Source: Micromonospora sp. MW-13 (GTDB taxonomy: Bacteria; Actinomycetota; Actinomycetes; Mycobacteriales; Micromonosporaceae). Taken from it: a stretch of DNA of 64,000 nt. How positions within the stretch are numbered: position 1 is the stretch's first letter; each line of letters starts with the position of its first letter. Below, in pieces: positions 50,047-58,496 of the stretch. The stretch spans positions 62,001 to 126,000 of the forward strand of contig NZ_QKKX01000050.1 in NCBI RefSeq assembly GCF_003434305.1, in the 5' to 3' direction. Position numbers and translations under genes: made by a program. The notes under the pieces are model-generated. The model did no database searches and was not told the origin of the DNA. It saw only the letters and a list, made by a program, of their open reading frames with translations.

Positions 50047-51345
50047 GTGCGGTTCGTGCGCGAGCTGACGAGCTGGCTGTCCGGTGGAGCCGATCCCGAC
50101 AGTTTTCCCTACCTCCCGGTGACGGCGGAGTTCCACCGGACCGGCAAACACTTCGTCGGTAAGGAGTTCCTCGCCCTCCTCGACGAGGCCAGGGCGCACG
50201 TCGCCGCCCGGGCGGCCGGCGCCGGGCCGGCGGAACCCGGCCCCGTCCGGCTGCTGCGGGACTTTCTCGACGTCGCACTCGACAAGTGGGACGGCCGGTA
50301 CGACTACCGCAGCTATCTCGCGTTGCGCCTGCTCGGGCTGCCCTGCGGCGACGACGGTGAAGACGGCGGGCCGGTGGCGGGGCGGGCCGCCCGGCGCGAC
50401 CGCGACCGGCTCCTCGTGCGACTGGTCGCCGACGCGCTGGGGTTCGAGCTGGCCGCCTCCGCCGGCGCCACCGACCTGCTGCCCGAGCAGCGGCCCGGGC
50501 CGGCGCTGGTGGCCAAGCGCCACCGGCTGGGCGTCCGGGCCGTCGCCCCCGCGTTGTCCCGTCTGGGCCTGACCGCAGGGGTCGACGATCCCCAGCCGGC
50601 GGGGGCCGCCGCGGCGCTGCGCGCCCTCGCCGCCGCCGACCGCAGCGCCGCCGAGGAGCGGGCGCTGCGGCTGAGCATGCTGCCGGTGTACCTGTCGCAC
50701 GACGAGTACCTGTTCATCCGGGTGCTCCAGGCATACGAGTGCACCTTCGCCGGGCTCGCCGACGAGCTGCGCGCGACGATCGACGCGCTCGACGCGGGCC
50801 GGGCCGCCGCGGCGGCGCAACGGTTGGCGTACGCCCGGGACCAGCTCGCCACAGCCGCGCCCCTGTTCTCGTTGCTGGCAAGCATGCAGCCGGAGTCGTT
50901 CCGGACGTTCCGGGCGTACACCGAGGGGGCCAGCGCGATCCAGTCCCGCTCGTACAAGCTGATGGAGTCGCTGTGCCGTACCCCTGAGGGGTCCCGGCTG
51001 GACTCGGCCGCCTACCGGTCGGTGCCCGAGGTGCGCGACCGGGTGCGCGCCGGGCGGCCGTCGGTCGACGCGGCGCTGCAGGCGGCGGTCCGCGCCGGCC
51101 GGCTGGCCGGGGCGGACCGGGCCCTGGTGGAGCGACGGATGCGCGAGTTCGCCGCGGCGGTGCTGCAGTGGCGGCGCACCCACCACCGGCTGGCGGTCCG
51201 GATGCTCGGCGAGCGGCCCGGCACCGGCTACACCGAGGGGACCCCCTACCTGGCCGAGGTCCGCGCGATCCCGGTCTTCACCGCCGTCGCCGCCGACCCC
51301 GACCCGGCGGACCCGTCCGAACCGAGTGGAGGCTGTCCCGAGTGA
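50047..51345 (+). CDS. Second TDO/PrnB-fold heme protein
   Basis: 432 residues from GTG 50047 (the GTG at 50056 with GAGG 8 bases upstream is also possible). The middle has LSMLPVYLSHDEYLFIRVLQAYECTFAGLADEL, resembling the TDO DE-x-x-FIxxHQxxE segment with the His changed. LFSLLASMQPESFRTFRAYTEGASAIQSRSYKLMESL corresponds to the TDO tMxPxxFxxFRxxLxxaSGFQSxxYRxlE segment. RRTHHRLAVRMLGERPGTGYTEGTPYL keeps the heme-ligand His and the GTGGTxG-like loop. It is longer than TDO and may be closer to PrnB, which rearranges chlorotryptophan. Coupled to the PLP gene by GTGA. Substrate unknown. Confidence 0.75.
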   Translation: MRFVRELTSWLSGGADPDSFPYLPVTAEFHRTGKHFVGKEFLALLDEARAHVAARAAGAGPAEPGPVRLLRDFLDVALDKWDGRYDYRSYLALRLLGLPCGDDGEDGGPVAGRAARRDRDRLLVRLVADALGFELAASAGATDLLPEQRPGPALVAKRHRLGVRAVAPALSRLGLTAGVDDPQPAGAAAALRALAAADRSAAEERALRLSMLPVYLSHDEYLFIRVLQAYECTFAGLADELRATIDALDAGRAAAAAQRLAYARDQLATAAPLFSLLASMQPESFRTFRAYTEGASAIQSRSYKLMESLCRTPEGSRLDSAAYRSVPEVRDRVRAGRPSVDAALQAAVRAGRLAGADRALVERRMREFAAAVLQWRRTHHRLAVRMLGERPGTGYTEGTPYLAEVRAIPVFTAVAADPDPADPSEPSGGCPE

Positions 51346-52520
51346 GCGCACCCGAACTGAAGTCCGCGACGGGCGGGCCGCGGTGTCTCGACGCCACCGC
51401 GCACGCCGCGCTACGCGCCGAGTTCCCCCTGTTGGAGACCTGTCTCTATCTGAACAACAACTCGACCGGCGCGGTGCCGCGGGGCGCGCAGGGCGTGCTC
51501 ACCGGCTACTGGGACACGCTGCGCACCTGGCGTGACGACGTGTGGCAGGGCTGGCACGAGGGCCTCGACCGGTACGCCGACGGGCTGGCCGCGTTCATCG
51601 GCGCCCCGCCGGGCAGCGTGGTCACCGACGCGAACCTGAGCACCCTGCTCAGCCGGGTCGCGTCCTGCTTCGGCTACCGCCCGCCGCGCGACCGGGTCGT
51701 CATCACCGACCTGGAGTTCCCGACCGTGCCGTTCGTGTGGAACGCGTTCCGCCGCTACGGCGCCCGGCTCGACGTGGTCGGCACCGGCGGCCCCGACTTC
51801 GACGAGGACGCGCTCCTCCGGCGCGTCGACGAGCGGACGCTGCTGGTGTGCGTGCCGCACGCCAGCTTCTCCTCCGGGGCCACCATCGACCTGCCCCGCC
51901 TGGTCACACGCGCCCACGACGTGGGCGCGCTGGTGGTGGTGGACGCCTTCCAGAGCGTCGGGGTCATGCCGCTGGACGTGACGGCCCTCGGCGTCGACGT
52001 CGTCCTCGGCGGCGCGCACAAGTGGCTGTGCGGGGTCGGCACCGCCTTCCTGTACGTCCGCCCGGACCTGGCGCCGGCCCTGGAGCCGGCGGCGACCGGC
52101 TGGCAGGCCGGTGACCGGGCGTTGACCTTCCGGCCGTCGACCGGCTGGGCGGACGGCGCCCAGCGGTTCGCCGGCGGGACCCCGTTCCCACTCACCTCGC
52201 TGGTCTCCCAGGTCGGCCTGGACCTGCTGGCCGGCGTGGGTATCGCCGCGATCCGGGAGCATTCCCTGGCCTGCACGTCCCGGATCCTGGCCCGGGCCGC
52301 CTCCGCCGGCATCGCGGTGGTCAGCCCGACCGAGCCGCACCGGCGCGGCGGCGTCGTGGCCCTGGACGTGCCCGCCGGTGAGGCGGTCAAGCGGCGGCTG
52401 GCCGCGCGGGACGTGATCTGTAGCTGGCGGGGCTACCTGCGGGTCGGCCCGCACGTCTACAACACCCTCGACGAGGTCGACACGTTCATGGACGCGCTGG
52501 AAGAGGAGCTGGGCCGATGA
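51342..52520 (+). CDS. Kynureninase-like aminotransferase class V PLP enzyme
   Basis: 392 residues; the GTG at 51342 overlaps the previous stop. Fold-type I PLP enzyme: FPLLETCLYLNNNSTGAVP, VVTDANLSTLLSRVASCFGY, ITDLEFPTVPFVWNAFRRYGA, GALVVVDAFQSVGVMPLDV (cofactor Asp) and VDVVLGGAHKWLCGVGTAFLYV, with the Schiff-base Lys in AHKWLCG. The N-terminal layout and the WxxG-rich WQAGDRALTFRPSTGWADGAQRFAGGTP segment resemble kynureninases. Kynureninase would cleave kynurenine to anthranilate and alanine; the neighbouring TDO-fold genes make a kynurenine-type substrate plausible. Overlaps the O-methyltransferase gene by 4 bases. Confidence 0.88.
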   Translation: MSAPELKSATGGPRCLDATAHAALRAEFPLLETCLYLNNNSTGAVPRGAQGVLTGYWDTLRTWRDDVWQGWHEGLDRYADGLAAFIGAPPGSVVTDANLSTLLSRVASCFGYRPPRDRVVITDLEFPTVPFVWNAFRRYGARLDVVGTGGPDFDEDALLRRVDERTLLVCVPHASFSSGATIDLPRLVTRAHDVGALVVVDAFQSVGVMPLDVTALGVDVVLGGAHKWLCGVGTAFLYVRPDLAPALEPAATGWQAGDRALTFRPSTGWADGAQRFAGGTPFPLTSLVSQVGLDLLAGVGIAAIREHSLACTSRILARAASAGIAVVSPTEPHRRGGVVALDVPAGEAVKRRLAARDVICSWRGYLRVGPHVYNTLDEVDTFMDALEEELGR

Positions 52521-53548
52521 CCGTCACGCTGTCGCCGCGAGCACTGATGAGCCTGCTCGCCAACGGCACCAAGGCCATGGACGTGCTGGAGACAGCGCTC
52601 GCCATGGGCCTGCTCGACGTGCTGGAGCCGGGTCCGGCCGTCCTCGGTGAGCTCGCCGAGAAGTTCGGGGTGCGGCCGTTGCGGCTGTACAAGTTCCTGG
52701 ACTGCCTGGAGAGCCTCGGGTTCGTCGAGCGGGACGAGCCCGGCGACGACATCACCGCGGCCCGCTACCGGGCCGTGCCCGGGCTGCGCGCCGCCGTGGC
52801 GGCGGTCGCCGGGCCGGACTCGATCGAGCGGGACCGGGACCGCTACCCGTGGCGGCTGCTGCACGGCCGGCTCGCGGAGAGCCTGCGCGGCGAGGTCGGC
52901 ATGACCGACGACGACTTCGCGTGGCCGCCGCGCGACGACGAGCAGACCGCCGCCTTCGAACGCAGCATGGCCGTCGGCCTCGGCCCGGTGGTCGAGACGG
53001 TCCACCGGCACGCCGACCGGCTGTGGTCGGACCGGCGCCGCCTGCTCGACGTCGGTGGCGGCGACGGCACGCTCGCCGCGCGGGTGCTCGACGACGCCCC
53101 GGGGCTGCGGGCCGACGTGTACAACCTGCCGGCGGTGGCGCCGCTGGTGGAGCGGATGCGGGTCCGGTCCGGCCATTCGGACCGGCTGGGGTTCGTCGGC
53201 GGTGACTTCCTCGCCGAGCCGCTGCCCTGCGGCTACGACGCGTTGGCCTTCGTGCGGGTGCTGCACGACTGGCCGAACGACGTGGCCCGCACGCTGGTCG
53301 AGAAGGCGTACGCCGCCCTCGCGCCGGGCGGGCTGCTGCTGATCTGCGAGGAGTTCCGCACCCCGGACCGGCTGGCGATGCAGTTCTTCTGGAGCTACTT
53401 CCTCATCGGCGTCGACAGCTGTGTCAGCCGGCTGCGGGAGGTGGAGTTCTACACCGGCCTGCTCAAGGAGGTCGGCTTCGTCCGGGTGGCGGTGCTGCCC
53501 GGCGGCTGGGAGCTGGTCACCGCGTACAAGCCGCCGGACGCGCCGTGA
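52517..53548 (+). CDS. O-methyltransferase (family 2, small-molecule type)
   Basis: 343 residues; overlaps the PLP gene by ATGA. N-terminal dimerisation winged helix (LETALAMGLLDVLEPGPAVLGELAEKFGVRPLRLYKFLDCLESLGFV), then the SAM domain: LLDVGGGDGTLAARVLDDAPGLRADVYNLP (motif I), GFVGGDFLAEPLPCGYDALAFVRVLHDWPNDVARTL and LAPGGLLLICEEF. These enzymes methylate hydroxyls of phenolic natural products; C- or N-methylation also occurs in the family. It is the last gene of the plus-strand cluster and faces a second methyltransferase. The substrate is probably an aromatic acid made upstream, by inference. Confidence 0.92.
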   Translation: MTVTLSPRALMSLLANGTKAMDVLETALAMGLLDVLEPGPAVLGELAEKFGVRPLRLYKFLDCLESLGFVERDEPGDDITAARYRAVPGLRAAVAAVAGPDSIERDRDRYPWRLLHGRLAESLRGEVGMTDDDFAWPPRDDEQTAAFERSMAVGLGPVVETVHRHADRLWSDRRRLLDVGGGDGTLAARVLDDAPGLRADVYNLPAVAPLVERMRVRSGHSDRLGFVGGDFLAEPLPCGYDALAFVRVLHDWPNDVARTLVEKAYAALAPGGLLLICEEFRTPDRLAMQFFWSYFLIGVDSCVSRLREVEFYTGLLKEVGFVRVAVLPGGWELVTAYKPPDAP

Positions 53549-53558
53549 GCCGGACGGC

Positions 53559-53594
53559 GCTCCGGCCGCCCGGCGCGGGGCGGGCGGCCGGAGC
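53559..53594. terminator. Bidirectional hairpin terminator between the two methyltransferase genes
   Basis: GCTCCGGCCGCCC and GGGCGGCCGGAGC (13 bases each) pair perfectly around 10 bases in the 55-base gap between the convergent genes. Confidence 0.9.
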
Positions 53595-53603
53595 CGGGCG
53601 GCG

Positions 53604-54620
53604 TCAGGCCCGGCGGCCCACCACCGCGCCGTTGGCGCCCGGGGCGTCGAACCAGACGGTACGCACGTCGACGAAGCCGGCGTCGGCGAGCCAGGCCGCG
53701 TACTCGGCGCGGGAGTAGTTCTTCCCGCCCTCGGTCTCGATCAGCATGTTCATGCCCATCAGGGCCGCCTCCGGCGGGCCGGTGCGCTCGTCGTTGAGCA
53801 GCAGCTCGCAGACGACGACCGCCCCGCCGGGGGGCAGCGCCGCGTGGCACTTGGCCAGCAGCGCCCGGTTCGTCGGCTCGTCCCAGTCGTGCAGGATCAT
53901 GCTGAGCAGGACGACGTCGTGCCCGTCCGGCAGCGCCGGGTCGGCGAGGAAGTCGCCGCCGACCGTGCCGATCCGCCCGGTCAGGCCCTCCGCCGCGATC
54001 CGCTCGTCGGCCTTCGCGCAGACGTGCGGCAGGTCGAAGACGGTCGCGCGCAGCCCGGGCAGCCGGCGGCAGAGCTCGACGGGAAACGCCCCGGCACCGC
54101 CGCCGACGTCGAGCAGCCGGCTGTGCGCGCCGAAGTCGTACGCGTCGGCCAGGGCACGGGCCGTGAAGCTGGAGGTGGAGAACATCGCGTCCCAGAACTG
54201 GGCCACCATGTCCGGGTCGGCGGTGTCGAACATCGACTGCTGCGCCTGTGGGTCCCAGGTCAGCGGCCGGTTGCCGCGCAGCGCCTCCCCCACCCGGTGC
54301 CAGGGCAGGTAGGTGCGCAGGTCGGAGTAGCGCACCTGCGCACCGAAGTAGTACGGGCGGCCCTCGACCAGGAACTGCTCGGCCAGCTCGGTGTTGCGGT
54401 AGCCGTCGCCGGACCTCTCCAGCAGGCCCAGCGACGCGCTCGCGGCCAGCAGCAGGTCCGCGGGGCGCTCGTCGAGGCCGAACTCGGCGGCGGCGTCGGC
54501 GACGGTGATGGTCCGGCCGCCGGCCAGCCGGGTGAACAGGCCGAACTCGACGCCGACAGCGAGGGTCTTGAATCCCCAGACGCCGGCCACGAGGCGCATG
54601 AGTGGGGTTGGAGTGATCAT
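53604..54620 (-). CDS. O-methyltransferase (family 2), second copy
   Basis: 338 residues from the ATG at 54620 (MITPTPLMRLVAGVWGFKTLAVGVEFGLFTRL). It has the same architecture as the neighbouring methyltransferase but is a different subgroup. Dimerisation winged helix: TVADAAAEFGLDERPADLLLAASASLGLLE. SAM domain: LLDVGGGAGAFPVELCRRLPGLRATVFDLPHV, GTVGGDFLADPALPDGHDVVLLSMILHDWDE and LPPGGAVVVCELLLNDERTGP. AFVDVRTVWFDAPG closes the fold. It is convergent with the cluster, so it is separately transcribed. It may add another methyl to the same product; that is inferred from proximity. Confidence 0.92.
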   Translation of the reverse strand: MITPTPLMRLVAGVWGFKTLAVGVEFGLFTRLAGGRTITVADAAAEFGLDERPADLLLAASASLGLLERSGDGYRNTELAEQFLVEGRPYYFGAQVRYSDLRTYLPWHRVGEALRGNRPLTWDPQAQQSMFDTADPDMVAQFWDAMFSTSSFTARALADAYDFGAHSRLLDVGGGAGAFPVELCRRLPGLRATVFDLPHVCAKADERIAAEGLTGRIGTVGGDFLADPALPDGHDVVLLSMILHDWDEPTNRALLAKCHAALPPGGAVVVCELLLNDERTGPPEAALMGMNMLIETEGGKNYSRAEYAAWLADAGFVDVRTVWFDAPGANGAVVGRRA

Positions 54621-54754
54621 GGACAAATAAGATCACAGATGTCTTGACTGTCCACAGTGGTCGTTCGGCGTGTCGGCCAGAGCCTGACCGCGACCGTGGG
54701 GCCACCCGGCCCGGCCCGGCGACCACACTCCACCACCCTGACACCTCGCGCTGG

Positions 54755-55195
54755 TCTGCATATACATGACGGCCACGGCCGTCTCACTCGCGCGGATCGA
54801 CTGCGGGACGCCCTCGCCGGCGAGCCGTTCCAGCGGGGCATCCCGGCGCTCTTCGCTCCATGACGGGTCTCGAACTGGCCGATGGTTCTCTGACCGGCCT
54901 GCTCGCGTGGTTCTCCCTGATCCACGTCCCCGACGACGAGGTCCCCACGGTCATCGCCGAGTTCTTTCGGGTGCTGCGGCCTGGCGGGGCCCTGCTGCTG
55001 GGCTTCCATGCCGGCGACGGCAGCAAGCTCAAGACGGAGGGCTACGGCGGCCACCCCATGAGTGTCTACGTGCACCGTCGGTCACCGGCCCGGGTCGCGA
55101 CCTGGCTGGACGCTGCCGGTTTCACCGTCGAGGCGGAGATGTTGCATCGCCCGGCCCCGAACGTCGAGGGTGGCTTCGTCTTCGCCCATCGGTAA
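54755..55195 (+). pseudogene. Class I methyltransferase with internal deletion
   Basis: One frame encodes an N-terminal piece (RADRLRDALAGEPFQRGIPALF). From ATG 54860 the next frame carries MTGLELADGSLTGLLAWFSLIHVPDDEVPTVIAEFFRVLRPGG and WLDAAGFTVEAEMLHRP. The roughly 50 residues between them, which hold the SAM-binding motif I, are missing. The remaining 111-codon frame could be translated but cannot bind SAM in the usual way. Confidence 0.7.
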
Positions 55196-55419
55196 GGTAG
55201 ACGGAAAGGCATCGGTGATCGAGGTCGCCGACAGGGCACACGCCTGCTCACCACCTTCGACATTCTGCCTCGGTGCGACGCCTACGTTCGATATCAGAGG
55301 GCCTGCGCGGCACGCCATCCCCACTTTGTCCGATGCCCGATTCTCGGCAGGACCGCGCGTCGAGGGCCGCCCGACCCATCACTCAACGTGACGCACCATC
55401 GGTGGCAGAACAGTCACGC

Positions 55420-55998
55420 ATGGCGGAGGCAGTCGGGTCCGTCACCGTCGCACACCCGACGCGGGTTGCCATCGACGGACCGCCCACCACCGGCAAGACC
55501 ACCCTCGCCGACGAGCTGGCCGTCGTCTTGCGCGAACAGGGCCGCGACGTCATCCGCGCGACGATCGACGATTTCCTCTTCCCCCGGGCACAGCGCTATC
55601 CGCGCGGCGAGTACTCGGCCGAAGGCTGCTACTTCGACACCCACGACTACGACGCGCTGAACCGGGTTCTGCTCGACCCGCTCGGCCCGAGCGGAGATCG
55701 ACGCTTCCAACACGCGGTCTACGACCGCACCGCGGATACCACGCTGTCCCCGCCGTTCACGACTGCCCCCGCCGACGCCGTACTGGTCTTCGACGGCGTC
55801 TTCCTCATGCGCCCGGAACTGATTGATCGATGAGAGCGCCGGGTGTTGTCTCGAGCCGACGTCGAACGGCGCTGGCGCGAGCGTTACATCCCCTCCCAAC
55901 AGTTCTACTTCGCTACGGTCCGCCCGACCCATCACGCCAACCTCATCGTGCACAACGACGAGCCCCAGCAGCCGGCCTGGGAGACCCATACACACTGA
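55420..55998 (+). pseudogene. Uridine kinase-like gene, broken by deletion/frameshift
   Basis: From ATG 55420: RVAIDGPPTTGKTTLADELAVVLREQGRDV (Walker A), ATIDDFLFPRAQRYPRGEYSAEGCYFDTHDYDALNRVLLDPLG, AVLVFDGVFLMRPELIDR, then a stop at 55831. The family's C-terminus continues in another frame (SRADVERRWRERYIPSQQFYFATVRPT, HHANLIVHNDEPQQPAWE) to the stop at 55998. About 25-30 residues between the parts are missing. A P-loop nucleoside or sugar kinase that has lost its lid region. Confidence 0.75.
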
Positions 55999-57085
55999 CC
56001 ACACTCAATTCGTCCGGTAACGCGGGGCAAGGCCATCGCCTGGTCGTGGATGCGGTCCCCGGCCGGCGGAAAACGGTCGCCCAGACGGAACCGTGGGCGG
56101 CGGCCGATGACATGAGGGGCGGTGCCTATGGAGCTGAGTCGTTCACGTCATCACCGCCGGTCAGGCCACCATCGTTCGCGGTTACCAACCACCCCGTCAG
56201 ATCATGGCTGACGGTCGTGGCCGGCGGTCACCGATGGCGGCGGGCATGGCCGATGTCGTATCCGACTCAGCTCCATAGGCACCGGAAGGCACACCTGCCG
56301 TGCAACAGCGCCCACGCCAGAAACCCCAGACTCCCTGACCGAAGCGCTCCCACCCGAAATTCGCACCCGCCGTGGGTGCCGAGGACGTGTCGGGCCGGCC
56401 GTCTCTCCACGCATGAGGCTGTGGGGGCGGTGGCCGGCGAGGCCACGTCACGGCGATCAGCAACGAGACGATCCGACGTGTCCCGCACGAACGTCGAATG
56501 TCGTGGCAGGCCACCACGACGTGGAAGGCCAGCCCCCTGGCACACCGCCAACCAGACCGAGCTGACCACCGGATTCGCCACCGAATCCAAGAACCGGCAC
56601 CCGGATTACTCTTCAAGACTGCATGACGGGGCACTAGCCCGTTGTGGCTACGGTGCGTGGCGGGTTTCATCCGATGCAGCACCCGCCATCGTCAACACGA
56701 TCCTCCTGGTGGGCGCGCCGGTGGCATTGGCGGCACCGCCGGCGCTTCCACAAACCGTTCCACAGCCCCTTCCAGAACTCCTCCGCCCGCCGAGCCTTGT
56801 CGTCGCAGGTCAGCGCGCCGGCAACGGGCGTTGCGGCGGGTTAACAAAAGTTCTCATCTACGAACAGCTCTGACGGAAGGTCAGGCGAATCCGCACCGGC
56901 CCGTCCTCGTGCGGGGCGCGGTGGACGCGGTCGACGACCGCCTGCCGAGCGACGATGACGCCGCTCACACCGGGGCGTGTGACACCCACCCCGTCCAGGG
57001 GTCGGCGGCGGCGGGTCGCGGCCGGCGGTGACGTCCCGTGGCGGCGGCCGGGAACCACGCGCCGCCCGCGAGCGACTATCGGTAC
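55999..57085. other. Gene-free stretch with inverted-repeat element
   Basis: About 1.1 kb without a gene that I can support. It includes the 21-bp inverted repeat pair at 56120-56284. Base composition is slightly less GC-rich and reading frames have no domains, consistent with decayed mobile DNA. Confidence 0.45.
56120..56284. mobile_element. Possible MITE: 165-bp element with 21-bp terminal inverted repeats
   Basis: Arms at 56120-56140 and 56264-56284 are perfect 21-base reverse complements (inner part GGTGCCTATGGAGCTGAG). They bracket 123 bases without coding sequence. No target-site duplication is evident. It could be a non-autonomous element mobilised by an unrelated IS, or a pair of regulatory sites. 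Confidence 0.5.
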
Positions 57086-57841
57086 ATGCGGTGTGAGCAG
57101 TGGCGGGAGATCCTGTCGGCCCAGTTGGACGGGGAGGAGACCCCGGCCGAACGGGTCGCGGCCGAGGGACACCTGGACACGTGCGGTGACTGCCGGGCCT
57201 GGTACGACGTGGCGGCGGCGGTGACCCGGCGGGCGCGTACCCGGGTGGTGTCGCCGGTGCCCGACCTGGCCGACGCGGTCCTCGCCGCCGTCCCGGCCGG
57301 GGCCTCCCCCCGGTGGTGGACGCCCGCCTGGCGAGGCCGGCTGGCGGCCGGGCTGCGGGCGGCGCTGGGCCTGGTGGGCGCCGTGCAACTGGTGCTCGGG
57401 CTGACGCAGGTCGGGCGGGGCGCGGTCGTCGCGCACGCGCACGCCGCCGGCCAGCACCTGTGGCACGAGTCGGCGGCGTGGAACGTCGCCGTCGGCGCCG
57501 GGTTCCTGTTCGTCGCGGCGCGGCGGTTCCCGCCCGCCGGCGTCCTGCCGATGCTCAGCGCCTTCGTCGCGACGCTGGTGCTGCTGTCGGTGAACGACCT
57601 GATGACCGGCCAGGTGGCCGTGTCCCGGCTGGTCAGCCACGGTTTCCTGGTGGTCGGCTGGGTGCTCACCGTGCTGCTGTCGCGGCCCCGGCTGCGCCCG
57701 GGCGGTCCGTCGCCCGGGCAGGGACGGTCGCGGGGTTCGCGCTGGCGGGTCGAGCCGGACCAGGCCGCGCCGCCGGCCCCGCTGCGCCTGGTGCCACCGC
57801 AGCCGTACGCCGCGCAGGCCAGCGACCGCCGGGCCGCCTGA
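57086..57841 (+). CDS. Zinc-binding (ZAS) anti-sigma factor-like membrane protein
   Basis: 251 residues from the ATG at 57086. The ZAS motif is HLDTCGDC with His29, Cys33 and Cys36, plus Cys3. A linker leads to about four membrane helices (LRAALGLVGAVQLVLGL; AAWNVAVGAGFLFVAARRF; LSAFVATLVLLSVNDLM; HGFLVVGWVLTVLL) and a ~50-residue disordered cytosolic tail. ZAS proteins hold ECF sigma factors inactive at the membrane. An ECF sigma gene lies immediately downstream in convergent orientation, so it is the likely partner although the two are not in one operon. Confidence 0.87.
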   Translation: MRCEQWREILSAQLDGEETPAERVAAEGHLDTCGDCRAWYDVAAAVTRRARTRVVSPVPDLADAVLAAVPAGASPRWWTPAWRGRLAAGLRAALGLVGAVQLVLGLTQVGRGAVVAHAHAAGQHLWHESAAWNVAVGAGFLFVAARRFPPAGVLPMLSAFVATLVLLSVNDLMTGQVAVSRLVSHGFLVVGWVLTVLLSRPRLRPGGPSPGQGRSRGSRWRVEPDQAAPPAPLRLVPPQPYAAQASDRRAA

Positions 57842-57849
57842 CCGGCCGC

Positions 57850-57867
57850 CCGAGGGCCGGCCCTCGG
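57850..57867. terminator. Palindromic terminator between anti-sigma and sigma genes
   Basis: CCGAGGG-CCGG-CCCTCGG, an 18-bp perfect palindrome in the 76-base convergent gap; a second GC-rich stretch follows. Confidence 0.65.
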
Positions 57868-57917
57868 TGGGCAGGGCCGGCGCCGTCGGCGGGTCTCCCG
57901 GCCGCCCGACCGGGGAC

Positions 57918-58496
57918 TCAGCCGGCGCTGCTCGGGCGGGCGGGGTGGGTGTCGGCGTGCCAGGCGGCCACGAGGTCCTCGCGCGCCCGCGCCACCCGGG
58001 ACCGGATCGTGCCGACCGGGCAGCCGCACACCTGCGCGGCCTCCGCGTAGGACAGGCCGGCCACCTGCGTGGCCACGAACGCCATCCGTCGTTCCGGGGC
58101 CAGGTCGGCGATCAGCCGGTGCAGGGTGACGCCGTCCTCGGCCGCGGGCTCGACGGCGCCCGCGGCCTCCGCCGCCGCGCGCCAGTCCGGCAGGGTCGCG
58201 GTACGGGGTCGGGTCACCGCCGCCCGGACGTGGTCGACGGCGACCCGGCGGGCGATGGTGAACAGCCAGGTACGGGCCGAGGAACGGCCGGCGAAGCCGG
58301 GCAGGCTGCGCAGCGCCCGCAGGAACGTCTCCTGGGTCAGGTCGTCGGCCTCCCCCGGCCCGGCGAGGTGGGCCAGGAACCGCCACACCGGGCGTTGCAG
58401 GGCCCGGACGAACGCCGCCGCGGCCTGCTGGTCGCCCTGCCCGGCGAGGCGTGCCCAGCGGGTCACCTGCTCGTCGTCGGCCTCCCCGGTCAGCAC
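57918..58496 (-). CDS. ECF sigma factor (SigC-like)
   Basis: 192 residues from the GTG at 58496. Region 2 is FVRALQRPVWRFLAHLAGPGEADDLTQETFLRALRSLPGFAGRSSARTWLFTIARRVAVDHVR. The DDLTQETF and SSARTWLFTIARR segments resemble M. tuberculosis SigC. Region 4 is LIADLAPERRMAFVATQVAGLSYAEAAQVCGCPVGTIRSRVARAREDLVAAW. It directs RNA polymerase to a dedicated set of promoters. It is convergent with the ZAS anti-sigma gene and shares a terminator palindrome. The signal and regulon are unknown. Confidence 0.93.
   Translation of the reverse strand: MLTGEADDEQVTRWARLAGQGDQQAAAAFVRALQRPVWRFLAHLAGPGEADDLTQETFLRALRSLPGFAGRSSARTWLFTIARRVAVDHVRAAVTRPRTATLPDWRAAAEAAGAVEPAAEDGVTLHRLIADLAPERRMAFVATQVAGLSYAEAAQVCGCPVGTIRSRVARAREDLVAAWHADTHPARPSSAG

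Noticed and set aside
56197..56682. 161-residue minus-strand frame after the uridine kinase remnant
   Set aside because: No recognisable domain, and it crosses the inverted-repeat element; I could not support it as coding.
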